Source: an uncultured Tolumonas sp. | GTDB taxonomy: Bacteria > Pseudomonadota > Gammaproteobacteria > Enterobacterales > Aeromonadaceae | Length of the DNA: 64,000 nt | NCBI RefSeq assembly: GCF_963556105.2 | Contig: NZ_OY829944.1 | Location: forward strand, 124,001-188,000 | Direction: 5' to 3' | In this document: positions 40,495 through 49,095 of the stretch, piece after piece | How positions within the stretch are numbered: position 1 is the first letter of the stretch | Layout: the number at the start of each line of letters is the position of its first letter | Notes under the pieces: model-generated | The model's database searches: none | What the model was told of the DNA's origin: nothing | What the model saw: the letters and a program-made list of their open reading frames with translations, nothing else | Position numbers and translations under genes: made by a program

Positions 40495-41103
40495 ATGTTT
40501 GATGTGAAGGCCTATCAGCAATACGCAGCCTGGATTTTTGATCTCGACGGCACCTTGTCGAACACCTTACAGGCGCACGATCTGGCGTGGCAGCACGCGC
40601 TTACCCAGTTTGCGATCCCGTTTACCAGTGAGCGGATGCAGCAATTAGGCGGGGTGCCGATCCCTGATACGGTGGAAATTCTTGCCAATGAAGCTGGTAT
40701 GCAGGTCGATGTGGCGACCGTGGTGACGGTACGTGATCAGCGATTTTATGAACTATTACCAACGACGTTATCGCCGACACCGTTAGTAGCTGGCGTGGTG
40801 TTGCCTTTTTTAGGTGAAAAACCGATGGCCGTCGGCACTGGCTGTCGCACTGACATGGCACGTCGTATTCTGGCCGGTTTGTCGTTAGATCGTTACCTGC
40901 CGATCGTGGTCGGGGCTGATCAGGTGGCCAACCCGAAACCGGCAGGTGATACCTTCTTACTCGCGGCAGAAAAATTGGGTGTTGCGCCAGAACGCTGTCT
41001 GGTGTTTGAAGATGCGGATGCTGGCCTGAAAGCCGCTGCGGCGGCAGGTATGGCGGCCATTGATGTACGCAATCTTTGGCCGGTACAACGCCCACTGCAA
41101 TAA
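40495..41103 (+). CDS. HAD-family sugar phosphatase, YqaB-like
   Basis: A 202-residue HAD hydrolase, subfamily IA. Motif I is IFDLDGTLSN (Asp16 nucleophile, Asp18 acid/base), motif II GTGCR (Thr/Ser position), motif III Lys in NPKPAGD and motif IV VFEDADAG. A small alpha-helical cap (about 25-85) lies between motifs I and II. Closest in pattern to E. coli YqaB, a fructose-1-phosphate phosphatase; beta-phosphoglucomutases are related, but DLDGTLSNT fits phosphatases. AGGAG lies 6 nt before the ATG. Placed after the oxidoreductase gene. Confidence 0.82.
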   Translation: MFDVKAYQQYAAWIFDLDGTLSNTLQAHDLAWQHALTQFAIPFTSERMQQLGGVPIPDTVEILANEAGMQVDVATVVTVRDQRFYELLPTTLSPTPLVAGVVLPFLGEKPMAVGTGCRTDMARRILAGLSLDRYLPIVVGADQVANPKPAGDTFLLAAEKLGVAPERCLVFEDADAGLKAAAAAGMAAIDVRNLWPVQRPLQ

Positions 41104-41241
41104 ATTTGGCATTATGAGGCTGTCGAAAGTGACGGCTTCATATGACTAAAGCTACACTCTACACTCCCGTTTATACCGGCGCCACGCCGGCAGTTATGGT
41201 GTGCCCGTAACTGATCCATCGCATAATAAACGGGATAATTT

Positions 41242-41355
41242 ATGTTCTTCGACGCTAATCAGGCGCGGTTTCTGTGTTCAGTGCCGGGTCTGCCCGCTGT
41301 TTTTCAGGTGTTACGTTTTCACGGCGCTCTATATAAGAAAGGCCGCAATCAATAG
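41242..41355 (+). pseudogene. VgrG-like N-terminal remnant, 37 codons
   Basis: An ATG with GGGAT 5 nt upstream opens a frame of 37 codons whose text (FFDANQARFLCSVPGLPAVF, then QVLRFHG) resembles the first 28 residues of type VI secretion VgrG/Rhs spike proteins, which start with a short strand, S-x-x-GLP and then F-x-V-x-R-F-x-G. After RFHG the resemblance ends with ALYKKGRNQ and a stop. The stop lies inside a terminator hairpin at 41341. I interpret it as the leftover start of a vgrG gene after deletion. The match is short, so this is tentative. Confidence 0.5.
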
Positions 41356-41365
41356 CGGCCCTTTT
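41341..41365. terminator. Terminator downstream of vgrG remnant and gamma-carbonic anhydrase
   Basis: GGCCGC-AATCAATA-GCGGCC followed by CTTTT on the plus strand. On the minus strand the same stem is followed by TTTCTT, so it can serve the gene ending at 41384 as well. Confidence 0.8.
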
Positions 41366-41383
41366 ATATAAGTAGTGATTAAA

Positions 41384-41944
41384 TCAAAACTCGTTCTGTA
41401 ACGCTTTATAACCTTTCACCAAATCAATATTGGTATGCGCCACGTCTTCAGAGAATTCGGTGGCTGCCACGGTGACGCGTGGAATTTCGCTCAAGTCGCT
41501 TTCCGGGCAAATACGCGTGCTGGATGGCACATAAAATTCTGCTGGCAGATCCTGACCGTCAACCACCGAGTTGTGACGGATCACGGCACCATCACCGACT
41601 TCACAGTTAAACAACACGGTATTAAAGCCGATAAAAACACGGTTCCCAACGGTGCAAGGGCCGTGCACGATGGAACGATGGGCAATTGAGGTGTATTCAC
41701 CAATCGTCACGGCAGCACCCGATTTAGAGTGAATAACGACGCCATCCTGGATGTTGGAGTTCGCACCAATCACAATCGGTTCCATGTCGCCATTCGCGTC
41801 GACTTCGTCAGCACGGATAACTGCATAAGGACCAACGAAAACGTTGTCTTTGATGATAACTTTACCGCAGATGATCGCGGTGGAATCGACATAAGCAGAT
41901 TCAGCAATAACAGGCAGATGGCCTGACGGATTTTTACGGATCAT
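41384..41944 (-). CDS. Gamma-carbonic anhydrase-family hexapeptide-repeat protein
   Basis: 186 residues of left-handed beta-helix repeats (patterns such as AIICGKVII, VFVGPYAVI, VTIGEYTSI and VFIGFNTVL). Functional residues of the Cam/gamma-CA family are in place: Arg in AVIRADE, Gln and Asp in SNIQDGVVIHS and His residues in VIHS and SIAHRSIVHGP that would bind Zn or Fe in a trimer interface. Likely reversible CO2 hydration; many family members (YrdA, PaaY) have uncertain activity. The upstream region contains an ERIC-like repeat (41977-42111) and a TCACA half-site resembling CRP near 42130. Confidence 0.8.
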   Translation of the reverse strand: MIRKNPSGHLPVIAESAYVDSTAIICGKVIIKDNVFVGPYAVIRADEVDANGDMEPIVIGANSNIQDGVVIHSKSGAAVTIGEYTSIAHRSIVHGPCTVGNRVFIGFNTVLFNCEVGDGAVIRHNSVVDGQDLPAEFYVPSSTRICPESDLSEIPRVTVAATEFSEDVAHTNIDLVKGYKALQNEF

Positions 41945-41976
41945 ATATGCTCCTGACGCCAGTATTCTAACGTAGA

Positions 41977-42111
41977 TAAACCCTTCGTACTTGAAGTTAC
42001 AGCTTCATGGACGGCATTCTCTCACCCCAATCACATAGCTTATCTATGCTCATGGCTCATGGGGATTCGCTCATATGTCGTCTTGCTGTAACGCCAATTA
42101 CTTTGGTTATA
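41977..42111. repeat. ERIC-like palindromic intergenic repeat, copy 1
   Basis: About 135 bp bounded by TAAACCCTTCGTACTTGAAG and an inverted counterpart ending CCAATTACTTTGGTTATAG. The centre has CTCACCCCAATCACATAG and ATGGGGATTC, which match the conserved core of enterobacterial ERIC elements (as I remember the ERIC primers). A second copy lies at 55711. Copy 1 carries a small internal duplication (ATGCTCATGGCTCATGG). It sits between the gamma-CA gene and the GTPase gene and has no coding capacity. Confidence 0.8.
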
Positions 42112-42230
42112 GTGCTAAAAAATTGATCTTGATCACAAAGAGGCAACAGAAATACCTCGGCATCCGCAGAAATGCAACCTTCAATGTGTGTTAGATTGTC
42201 TCATGCATCCACGATTAGCATGTTCTGCTG

Positions 42231-43337
42231 TTATTCATATTGGAATCTTGGATATTTAGGGAAAAACTCTTCCTGCAGCATCTCTTCGACTTCCCGCCGA
42301 TCGGTCTGTTTCATGATAAAGACTAGTTCACTTACTGGTTCACCGGTTGGCCATTCAGGTAAATTCATGATGGGATACAGCTGGTCATGCACACCATGCA
42401 CAACCACTGGCTGCTGTTGTTCTTCCAACCAGAGGATTGCTTTAAAGCGTAATAGGCGTTCAGGGTAACGCATCTGCACCATGCGTAAGCCGTCAAGAAA
42501 GCGTGCCGTGGGCATTGGTTTTGTGTAACGCAGACAGAAGGCTTCTACATCACTGTGTGCGCTACTGAGCGGGGCATTGGCGACTAACGGCGAATGCGCA
42601 GCAACGGCAGGTTTTATGGGGGATGCTAAGCCTAACTCGGTAATGGCACCTTGCAACCACTGGCGGATTTCCTGCGTGCTACGCTGTGAGCCGCTACCAA
42701 ACGGGCCGTTTTGCTCAAGCACCGCCGGCGATAATTGGCCTTTGATAGCGATATGTCGCGGGGCCATCGGGTTGATGCGTTGCAATAAGGCTTCCACTCC
42801 TGGCAACACACCAAAATCAGCCAGATCGCTTTTACTTAACACCAGCATATCTGCCAATGCCACTTGTTTTACTGCTTCATATTGTTGGGTCAGTTGGTGT
42901 TCGATATGGCAGACATCAACGACAGTAACTGTACCGTCGAAACGATAACGCTGGGCAAAAAACGGGTCGTTGCGCAGGGTGAATAACACCGGGCCGGGAT
43001 CGGCCAGCCCGGTTGTTTCAATCAAGACACGCTGAAAGGGTTTAATTTCCCGACGCATGGCACGCATGAATAGGTCGCGCAGTGCGTTGACCAGATCGCC
43101 TTGTACCGTGCAACAGACACAGCCGGACTCCAGCATCACCACGTTATCATCCAATTTTTCTACCAGATGATGATCGAGGCCAACTGCGCCAAATTCGTTA
43201 ATTAAGACGGCGCAATTGGCCATTTCTGGTTGTTTGACCCAGTAGTTCAACAGGGTGGTTTTACCGCTGCCGAGAAAACCGGTCAACACGGTGACGGGAA
43301 TACGAAAATCTTCGGTATCGAAATGAGATTCAGACAT
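42231..43337 (-). CDS. COG0523 (CobW/YjiA-like) GTPase, putative metal chaperone
   Basis: 368 residues. G domain: Walker A GFLGSGKTT (20-28), the metal-binding GCVCC signature (about 72-76), Walker B region ETTGLADPGP and SKSD specificity motif. A CobW C-terminal domain follows (about 265-360, RYPERLLRFKAILWLEE). Relatives are YjiA and ZNG1-type zinc metallochaperones that hand metal to target enzymes using GTP. No Zur box was found in the short upstream gap. The nearby gamma-carbonic anhydrase is a possible client (inference). Confidence 0.85.
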   Translation of the reverse strand: MSESHFDTEDFRIPVTVLTGFLGSGKTTLLNYWVKQPEMANCAVLINEFGAVGLDHHLVEKLDDNVVMLESGCVCCTVQGDLVNALRDLFMRAMRREIKPFQRVLIETTGLADPGPVLFTLRNDPFFAQRYRFDGTVTVVDVCHIEHQLTQQYEAVKQVALADMLVLSKSDLADFGVLPGVEALLQRINPMAPRHIAIKGQLSPAVLEQNGPFGSGSQRSTQEIRQWLQGAITELGLASPIKPAVAAHSPLVANAPLSSAHSDVEAFCLRYTKPMPTARFLDGLRMVQMRYPERLLRFKAILWLEEQQQPVVVHGVHDQLYPIMNLPEWPTGEPVSELVFIMKQTDRREVEEMLQEEFFPKYPRFQYE

Positions 43338-43428
43338 GCAGTGGTTCCTGAGATCGACGAGTCATCGCGTCAGACGCAATAAATAATGGCATCATGGTAT
43401 AACAGCTGCTGCGGAAAGTTCAGCCTTG

Positions 43429-43462
43429 TGCAAAAAACAACGCCAGCAGGGCTGCTGGCGTT
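43429..43462 (-). terminator. Terminator of the acidic small protein gene
   Basis: Perfect 11-bp stem AACGCCAGCAG / CTGCTGGCGTT with a 2-nt centre; on the minus strand it is followed by GTTTTTTG. It starts 9 nt after the acidic ORF stop. Confidence 0.9.
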
Positions 43463-43470
43463 AAGCGAAT

Positions 43471-43629
43471 TTACTCTTCTTCATCATCCGGATCGAGGTC
43501 GAAGTCATCTTCACCGTCGTTCCACTCCTCATCTTCGTCATCCCAGTCCGGTTCATAACCTTCATCGTCTTCCGGACCATCCCCAAAATCTTCATCTTCG
43601 TCATCTAAACCGGCGTGATACCCTGTCAT
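43471..43629 (-). CDS. Very acidic 52-residue protein (unknown)
   Basis: ATG at 43629 with AAGGAG 8 nt upstream, TAA at 43471 and a strong terminator right behind. The product starts MTGYHAGLDDEDEDFGDGP and ends DDFDLDPDDEEE: roughly 60 percent Asp and Glu, no Lys or Arg, one His. Such proteins can mimic DNA or RNA, bind cations or act as chaperones, but nothing in the sequence decides. The ribosome site plus terminator mark a stand-alone gene. Not recognised as a named family. Confidence 0.72.
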   Translation of the reverse strand: MTGYHAGLDDEDEDFGDGPEDDEGYEPDWDDEDEEWNDGEDDFDLDPDDEEE

Positions 43630-43726
43630 GTCGAGTCTCCTTAATGAAAAATCATTTTTAGTGTAGACACAAATGTTGAAGTTTTGTGTTTTCCGCAGGG
43701 GATGAAAGAAAAAATTTGATACAGGT

Positions 43727-43757
43727 ATAAAAATAGTGATGCCTTCGCAGACATCAC
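43727..43757 (-). terminator. Terminator after universal stress protein gene
   Basis: On the minus strand GTGATG / CATCAC encloses TCTGCGAAGG and is followed by TATTTTTAT. It lies about 20 nt after the uspA-like stop and ends the kef operon. Confidence 0.75.
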
Positions 43758-43776
43758 GCCCCTAATTCTCCAAAGT

Positions 43777-44220
43777 TTATTTCCGACCACTGAATGGCAC
43801 GATCAGCAGATCGCAGGTCACGGAGTTCATCAGTTGCCGGGCGGCTGAGGCCAGCAGATTCCAGAAGGATTGATGATGACCACAAACCAGCAAATCAACA
43901 CCTTGTGCTTCCACGACCTGATTCACTTCTTCCACTAAATCGCCACACATCACCATGCTGCGTTCCAGAGGGTAATCAATGCCGGCCAGAATGGTGTCCA
44001 GTTTGTTTTTGGTATCGGCCAGCACTTTGCGCTGTACGCGTTCGACGTCGATATCAACCATCTCGGTGTACAGATCGCGCAGATTGATATCCACATGCAA
44101 CACCGACAGTTTGGCGTTATTGCGGCGTGCCAACGCGATGGCTTTACCCAGAATGGGTTGGAAGTCGTCGTTAATATCCAGTGCCACTAAAACATGCTGA
44201 TAGGTATAGTCTTGGTTCAT
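43777..44220 (-). CDS. Universal stress protein, UspA family
   Basis: 147 residues with the UspA alpha/beta fold: N-terminal HVLVALDIND, the acidic loop LSVLHVDIN and C-terminal DLLVCGHHQSFW. The ATP-binding G-2x-G-9x-G(S/T) pattern is not intact (GHHQSFW replaces it), as in UspA/UspC types that do not bind ATP. It lies 14 nt after the kefB-like gene and is probably co-transcribed with it, so a role in potassium efflux stress is plausible (inference). Confidence 0.87.
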   Translation of the reverse strand: MNQDYTYQHVLVALDINDDFQPILGKAIALARRNNAKLSVLHVDINLRDLYTEMVDIDVERVQRKVLADTKNKLDTILAGIDYPLERSMVMCGDLVEEVNQVVEAQGVDLLVCGHHQSFWNLLASAARQLMNSVTCDLLIVPFSGRK

Positions 44221-44234
44221 AAATCCTCCCGGGC

Positions 44235-46100
44235 TTAGTGCGTGCCCTCATGATCATCATCCGCATCTTCGTCGTCCATATGTTCCCAAGCGTGCATCAA
44301 TTCGCTGTGGCGATCTTCCTGGGTCGCTTTCAGCATCTCCGCCAGCAGGTGACGGTATTGCACGCTCTTGGTGATATACATTTTTTCGTCGTCGAGGAAT
44401 GCAGTCTGTTCGCGTAATAGTTTTTCATCGTGTTCTTTAAACGTTTGTCCGGCACGCCATGCCAGATTTCCGCGGATACCCAGCTGACGTAACGCTGCGA
44501 CCCCCAGATCGACAGCAGAGCCTACTGTTTCACGATAGATCAATTCGACACCCAATTGCAGCAACTGATGTGCGTGCGCGCGATCGACCGCACGAACCAG
44601 AATTTTTAATTGTGGGAAATGGCGGTGCGCCAGCTCGCACAGTGCGATCGATTTCGCCTGATTACTGACTGCCACAATCAGCAGTTTGGCTTTACTGGCA
44701 CCAGCCGCTTGCAGTAAATCGATGCGATCGGCATCACCATAAAACACTTTGTAGCCATATTTGCGCAGCATATCGATATGTGCGACATCGTTATCTAATA
44801 CTGTGGTGCCAATACCGTGGGCGTGCAGCAAACGGCCAATCACCTGACCGAAACGACCAAAACCGACGATGATCACCGGGTTATCTTGTTCATCAATCGG
44901 GTCAGCCTCACGCTGTTGATCTTCCTGTTGTTGCCACTGTGTTTGCAGGTGACTATTTAACATCAACAACAACGGTGTAAAGGCCATCGATAGCGCCACG
45001 GTTAACGTCAATAATGCTGTCAGCTCCGTATTAAACAGTTTTAATTGATGGGCAAAAGAGAACAGAACAAAAGCAAACTCACTACCTTGCGCCAAGGCAA
45101 AAGAAAACGACCAGCGATGGCCATGCGCCATATGCGCCAGCCCACCGACACCTTGTAAAATCAGGAATTTAACCACTAAGAGTAACAGTAACAACCCGGC
45201 GATCAGGAAGGGGTGTTCGGCCAGCAACGAGAAGTTGATGCCAGCGCCGACCGAGATAAAAAACAGGCCAAGTAACAGCCCCTTAAACGGTTCAATGTTG
45301 GCTTCCAGTTCATGACGATATTCACTTTCTGCCAGAACGACACCAGCGAGGAAGGTACCGAGAGCCGGTGATAAACCGACCGATTCGGTGGCTAACGCCG
45401 TCAAGATCACCAGCAATAACGCGGCGGCGACGAAGATTTCACGTAAGCCCGATTGAGCGATAAAACGAAACACCGGCCGCATCAGGTAGTGTCCGCCGAG
45501 AATAATACCGGCGATCACCAACGCGATCAGCGAACCGCTTTGCCAGCCGCTCATTGAACTGGTTTCAGTAACCGTTTTTAGCCCTGGCGCCAGAAATGGC
45601 AGCAGCGCCAGCATGGGAATGACGGCAATATCTTGAAACAGCAGCACGGAAAAACTGGTCTGTCCGGCTTCACTTTTCAGCATGCGCCGCTCGGTGAGGC
45701 TTTGCAGCACAATCGCGGTGGATGAAAGCGCCAAGATCATGCCAATGGCAATCGCTTGTTGCCAACGCAGATCAAACAGCAGGGCAATCAAGGAGAAGGC
45801 GATAGTCGTAAATAACACCTGACTACCGCCAATACCGATGATCGGGCCTTTCAGTTGCCATAACAGGGCGGGTTTGAGTTCCAGCCCGATCAGAAACAGC
45901 ATCAGTACCACACCAAATTCAGCGACATGCATGACGCTGTCATTGGCGCCGACAAAATTAAATAGATAAGGGCCGATCACCACGCCGGCAATCAGATAAC
46001 CCAGCACCGAACCCAAGCCTAAACGGCGGGCGATCGGCACCGAAACCACCGCAGCGGTCAGAAAGATGGCAGCATCAAACAGCAGACTTTGCTCCATCAC
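44235..46100 (-). CDS. Glutathione-regulated K+/H+ antiporter, KefB/KefC type
   Basis: 621 residues in the inner membrane. About 12-13 transmembrane helices of the CPA2 antiporter family fill residues 1-375 (with the conserved GVVIGP and SPALGTFLAGVVLAE segments). A cytosolic RCK/KTN domain follows (VIIVGFGRFGQVIGRLL, about 402-418, a Rossmann motif binding nucleotide and glutathione). The C-terminus is charged (DDEDADDDH). These systems acidify the cytoplasm to protect against electrophiles. The kefG-like gene overlaps its start by 4 nt, the E. coli kefG-kefB order, so KefB is more likely than KefC. Confidence 0.88.
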   Translation of the reverse strand: MMEQSLLFDAAIFLTAAVVSVPIARRLGLGSVLGYLIAGVVIGPYLFNFVGANDSVMHVAEFGVVLMLFLIGLELKPALLWQLKGPIIGIGGSQVLFTTIAFSLIALLFDLRWQQAIAIGMILALSSTAIVLQSLTERRMLKSEAGQTSFSVLLFQDIAVIPMLALLPFLAPGLKTVTETSSMSGWQSGSLIALVIAGIILGGHYLMRPVFRFIAQSGLREIFVAAALLLVILTALATESVGLSPALGTFLAGVVLAESEYRHELEANIEPFKGLLLGLFFISVGAGINFSLLAEHPFLIAGLLLLLLVVKFLILQGVGGLAHMAHGHRWSFSFALAQGSEFAFVLFSFAHQLKLFNTELTALLTLTVALSMAFTPLLLMLNSHLQTQWQQQEDQQREADPIDEQDNPVIIVGFGRFGQVIGRLLHAHGIGTTVLDNDVAHIDMLRKYGYKVFYGDADRIDLLQAAGASKAKLLIVAVSNQAKSIALCELAHRHFPQLKILVRAVDRAHAHQLLQLGVELIYRETVGSAVDLGVAALRQLGIRGNLAWRAGQTFKEHDEKLLREQTAFLDDEKMYITKSVQYRHLLAEMLKATQEDRHSELMHAWEHMDDEDADDDHEGTH

Positions 46101-46693
46101 AGCTCCTTAAGCAGGTCGGTCAGATAAGTGGCATTATGCAGTTGCTGCGGCGTGAGTTCTTCATCGCGCAGCGCGGTCAGCAGGCGACGATATTGCTGAC
46201 CTTTCATTTTCAGATATTCCGGATCGGCAACACTGTGATAGCCATACACCACAAACGGGGGCAGCCAGCGCATGCCGCACATCAGACCACTTTGTTGAAA
46301 CGGTAACAGATAGTCTGTGATCGGATGATGGTTGTGCCCGCCAGTGGAATAGGAAATGGCACTCCCGCCAGTAGTAACGGCAGACATCAGGTATTTATGT
46401 TTTAGCGCATTCCCTTCCGGGCCAAAGGCATAACCGTATTCCAGCACCTGATCCATCCACTCTTTTAAAATAGCGGGGCAGGAATACCAGTAAAACGGAT
46501 GCTGAAAGATAATAATATCGTAATCGCGCAGCATGCGTTGTTCACGCGCCACATCAATAAACATATTAGGATAATGCTGATATAAATCATGTACTTTGAC
46601 GTCTTCCAGCCCTTTCAGGCCTTTCAACATAGCTCGGTTGGCATGTGAGCGGTGATAGCCCGGATGCGCGAAGATAATCAAAATACGTTTCAT
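46097..46693 (-). CDS. KefG/KefF-type ancillary NAD(P)H oxidoreductase
   Basis: A 198-residue flavodoxin-like quinone reductase. It opens with RILIIFAHPGYHRSHANRAML and has VHDLYQHYPNMFIDV, DIIIFQHPFYWYSCPAILKEWMD and TTGG, all typical of KefF/KefG and MdaB relatives. These subunits bind the antiporter and are needed for full activity while also reducing quinones. First gene of the three-gene kef operon; its stop overlaps the antiporter start (4 nt). Confidence 0.88.
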   Translation of the reverse strand: MKRILIIFAHPGYHRSHANRAMLKGLKGLEDVKVHDLYQHYPNMFIDVAREQRMLRDYDIIIFQHPFYWYSCPAILKEWMDQVLEYGYAFGPEGNALKHKYLMSAVTTGGSAISYSTGGHNHHPITDYLLPFQQSGLMCGMRWLPPFVVYGYHSVADPEYLKMKGQQYRRLLTALRDEELTPQQLHNATYLTDLLKEL

Positions 46694-46716
46694 AGCTGGC
46701 CACCACCTCCCGGGTC

Positions 46717-46753
46717 GCTGAATAAGAAAATACAGGACGGCGTCTTATTCAGC
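46717..46753. repeat. Inverted repeat upstream of the kef operon
   Basis: An 11-bp perfect inverted repeat GCTGAATAAGA / TCTTATTCAGC with 15 nt between arms, 24 bp before the kefG-like start. It may be an operator or a leader hairpin. No T-run follows on the minus strand. Confidence 0.5.
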
Positions 46754-46924
46754 TTAGTTCACACAGGGCTACAAGGATAAAACATCTGACGCTGGCATGC
46801 GGCTTTTCTTTTAGCAAAATCTTACTTTGTTATCATCCTGTTAAGCGCGTCGGATGCCATTCGGGTTTGCTGTGATATGCTTTTGCCTATAGTCACTGCA
46901 TTTCAACAGGATAAGAGGCGTAGT

Positions 46925-48991
46925 ATGAATTCGATTTTGCCCCCGATTGCCGCCGTTCTCCCGCATTCCCTGACTTATCATGGTGATGAACGCATCGACC
47001 CTTACTACTGGTTGCGTGATGACACGCGCAGTGATCCGACTGTGCTGGATTATCTGCAGGCCGAAAATGGTTACACCGAAGCCATGTTGCGGCCGACCGA
47101 AGCGCTGCAAAAGACGTTATATCAGGAAATGGTCGACCGTCAGCTGCCGGATGACAGCTCGGTGCCGTATTACCTGAAAGGGTATTGGTATCGCAGCCGT
47201 TATTTGCCGGAACAGGAATATCCGCTGTATGAGCGTTTAGCTGCACGCCCTGACGCACCCACTGAGTTATTACTGGATGGTAACCAGCGGGCCGGTGACA
47301 GTGATTTTTACAACCTGGGCGCGTTGGAAATTAGCCCTAGCAATCACTGGATGGCTTGCAGCGAAGATTATGTCTCGCGGCGGCAATATCAGATCCGCGT
47401 GCGGAATCTGCAAACCGGTGACTGGTTGCCTGATCTGGTCGAAAACACCTCTGGTGATGTGGTGTGGAGCGCCGATAGCGCCGGTTTCTTTTATGTGCGG
47501 TTAGACAGTGAAACGCTGCTGCCGTATCAGGTCTATTACCACTCCTTGGGCGCCGAACCGGCACAAGACCGGTTGGTGTATGAAGAGGCCGACAACACCT
47601 ATTATCTGCACATCAGCCACAGCCGTTCCGAAGAATATCTGCTGATCTCGTTGTCGAGTACTATGAGCACCGAAGTGCATCTGCTGCCGCTGAAAATACC
47701 GCACAGCTCACCTACGCTGTTTTTGGCACGGCGTCGCGGTCATGAATACAGCCTCGATCATTTCCAGAAGCAGTTTTATATCCGCTCTAATCGCGAAGGG
47801 CGTAATTTCGCGCTCTATCTGGCGGACGATGGTGCTGAACAACATTGGCAGGCGTTGTTACCGGTGCGGGAACACATTCTGTTGCAAGATTTTGTCCTGT
47901 TTCGTAACGCCTTGTTTGTCGAAGAGCGTGATGCTGGCTTAACCCGCTTACGCCAGCTCGATCTACAGGGGCAGGAAGTGCGCACTATCGCGGTCGATGA
48001 TCCGGCGTATGTGTTATGGCTGGGTACCAATCCCGATCCGGATAATCCGGAGTTCCGGTATGGCTATGCCTCGCTAACCACACCGACCACACACTACGCG
48101 CTGGATATTGTCAGCGGTGAACGCAAAATGCTGAAGCGCCAGCCGGTGCTAGGTGATTTCAAACCGGAGCATTACCAAAGCCAGCGATTGTGGGTTGCCG
48201 CTCGTGACGGTACGCAAATTCCGGTGTCACTGGTTTATCGCAAAGATAATTATCAACCGGGGCAAAACCCATTGCTGGTCTACGGTTACGGCGCCTATGG
48301 CATGAGCGAAGAGCCTTATTTTGCCTCATCCCGCTTAAGCCTGCTGGATCGTGGTTTTATCTTTGCGATTGCGCATGTGCGTGGTGGTGAAGAGCTGGGC
48401 CGGCACTGGTATGAACAAGGCCGTCAGTTGCAAAAGATGAACACTTTTACCGATTTCATTGATGCGACTGAGGGTATTCTGGCGGCAGGATACGGCGATC
48501 CAGCGCGGGTATTCGCCTCTGGCGGTAGCGCGGGCGGCTTGTTAATGGGGGCGGTGGTGAATATGGCGCCGCAACGTTATCTGGGTGTCGTCGCCGTGGT
48601 GCCATTTGTCGATACATTGACCTCCATGCTGGATGAATCTATTCCGTTAACTACCGGTGAATATGATGAATGGGGTGATCCGCGCGAACCTGCGGTTTAC
48701 GACTACATCAAAGCCTACAGCCCCTACGATCAGGTCAAAGCGCAAGCCTACCCGCATTTATTGGTGGTCAGTGGTTTGCACGATTCACAGGTGCAATATT
48801 GGGAGCCGGCCAAATGGGTCGCCAAACTGCGGGCGAATAAAACCGACGACAATTTGCTGTTGCTGAGTATGGATCTGGATGCAGGGCACGGCGGAAAATC
48901 CGGCCGTTATCGTTATTTCCTCGATATCGCGCAGGAATATGCCTTCATGCTGGCGTTAGCAGATACCAGTATAAATTCTGCATCAAATTGA
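46925..48991 (+). CDS. ptrB: Oligopeptidase B
   Basis: 688 residues (E. coli PtrB 686). This cytosolic prolyl-oligopeptidase-family serine peptidase cleaves after Lys/Arg in short peptides. It has an N-terminal beta-propeller (about 75-400) and a C-terminal alpha/beta-hydrolase domain. Catalytic Ser535 lies in GGSAGG; the Asp (SGLHDSQVQYW) and His (DAGHGGKSGR) are visible near the C-terminus. A longer frame from 46877 exists, but AGAGG 6 nt before 46925 and the family start support the ATG there. Confidence 0.94.
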   Translation: MNSILPPIAAVLPHSLTYHGDERIDPYYWLRDDTRSDPTVLDYLQAENGYTEAMLRPTEALQKTLYQEMVDRQLPDDSSVPYYLKGYWYRSRYLPEQEYPLYERLAARPDAPTELLLDGNQRAGDSDFYNLGALEISPSNHWMACSEDYVSRRQYQIRVRNLQTGDWLPDLVENTSGDVVWSADSAGFFYVRLDSETLLPYQVYYHSLGAEPAQDRLVYEEADNTYYLHISHSRSEEYLLISLSSTMSTEVHLLPLKIPHSSPTLFLARRRGHEYSLDHFQKQFYIRSNREGRNFALYLADDGAEQHWQALLPVREHILLQDFVLFRNALFVEERDAGLTRLRQLDLQGQEVRTIAVDDPAYVLWLGTNPDPDNPEFRYGYASLTTPTTHYALDIVSGERKMLKRQPVLGDFKPEHYQSQRLWVAARDGTQIPVSLVYRKDNYQPGQNPLLVYGYGAYGMSEEPYFASSRLSLLDRGFIFAIAHVRGGEELGRHWYEQGRQLQKMNTFTDFIDATEGILAAGYGDPARVFASGGSAGGLLMGAVVNMAPQRYLGVVAVVPFVDTLTSMLDESIPLTTGEYDEWGDPREPAVYDYIKAYSPYDQVKAQAYPHLLVVSGLHDSQVQYWEPAKWVAKLRANKTDDNLLLLSMDLDAGHGGKSGRYRYFLDIAQEYAFMLALADTSINSASN

Positions 48992-49095
48992 TCTGACGGC
49001 GGCATTTGCTTTAGCAGATGCTGCTAGACTGACACCATTCTGTGGGGTTGCATCTTCACCGATGTAACCAGATTGGTTTATTTAAGGAGCTGAAC

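Noticed and set aside
43386..43661. 91-codon plus-strand frame
   Set aside because: It is antisense to the acidic small protein; its His/Arg-rich text is the mirror of GAT/GAA codons.
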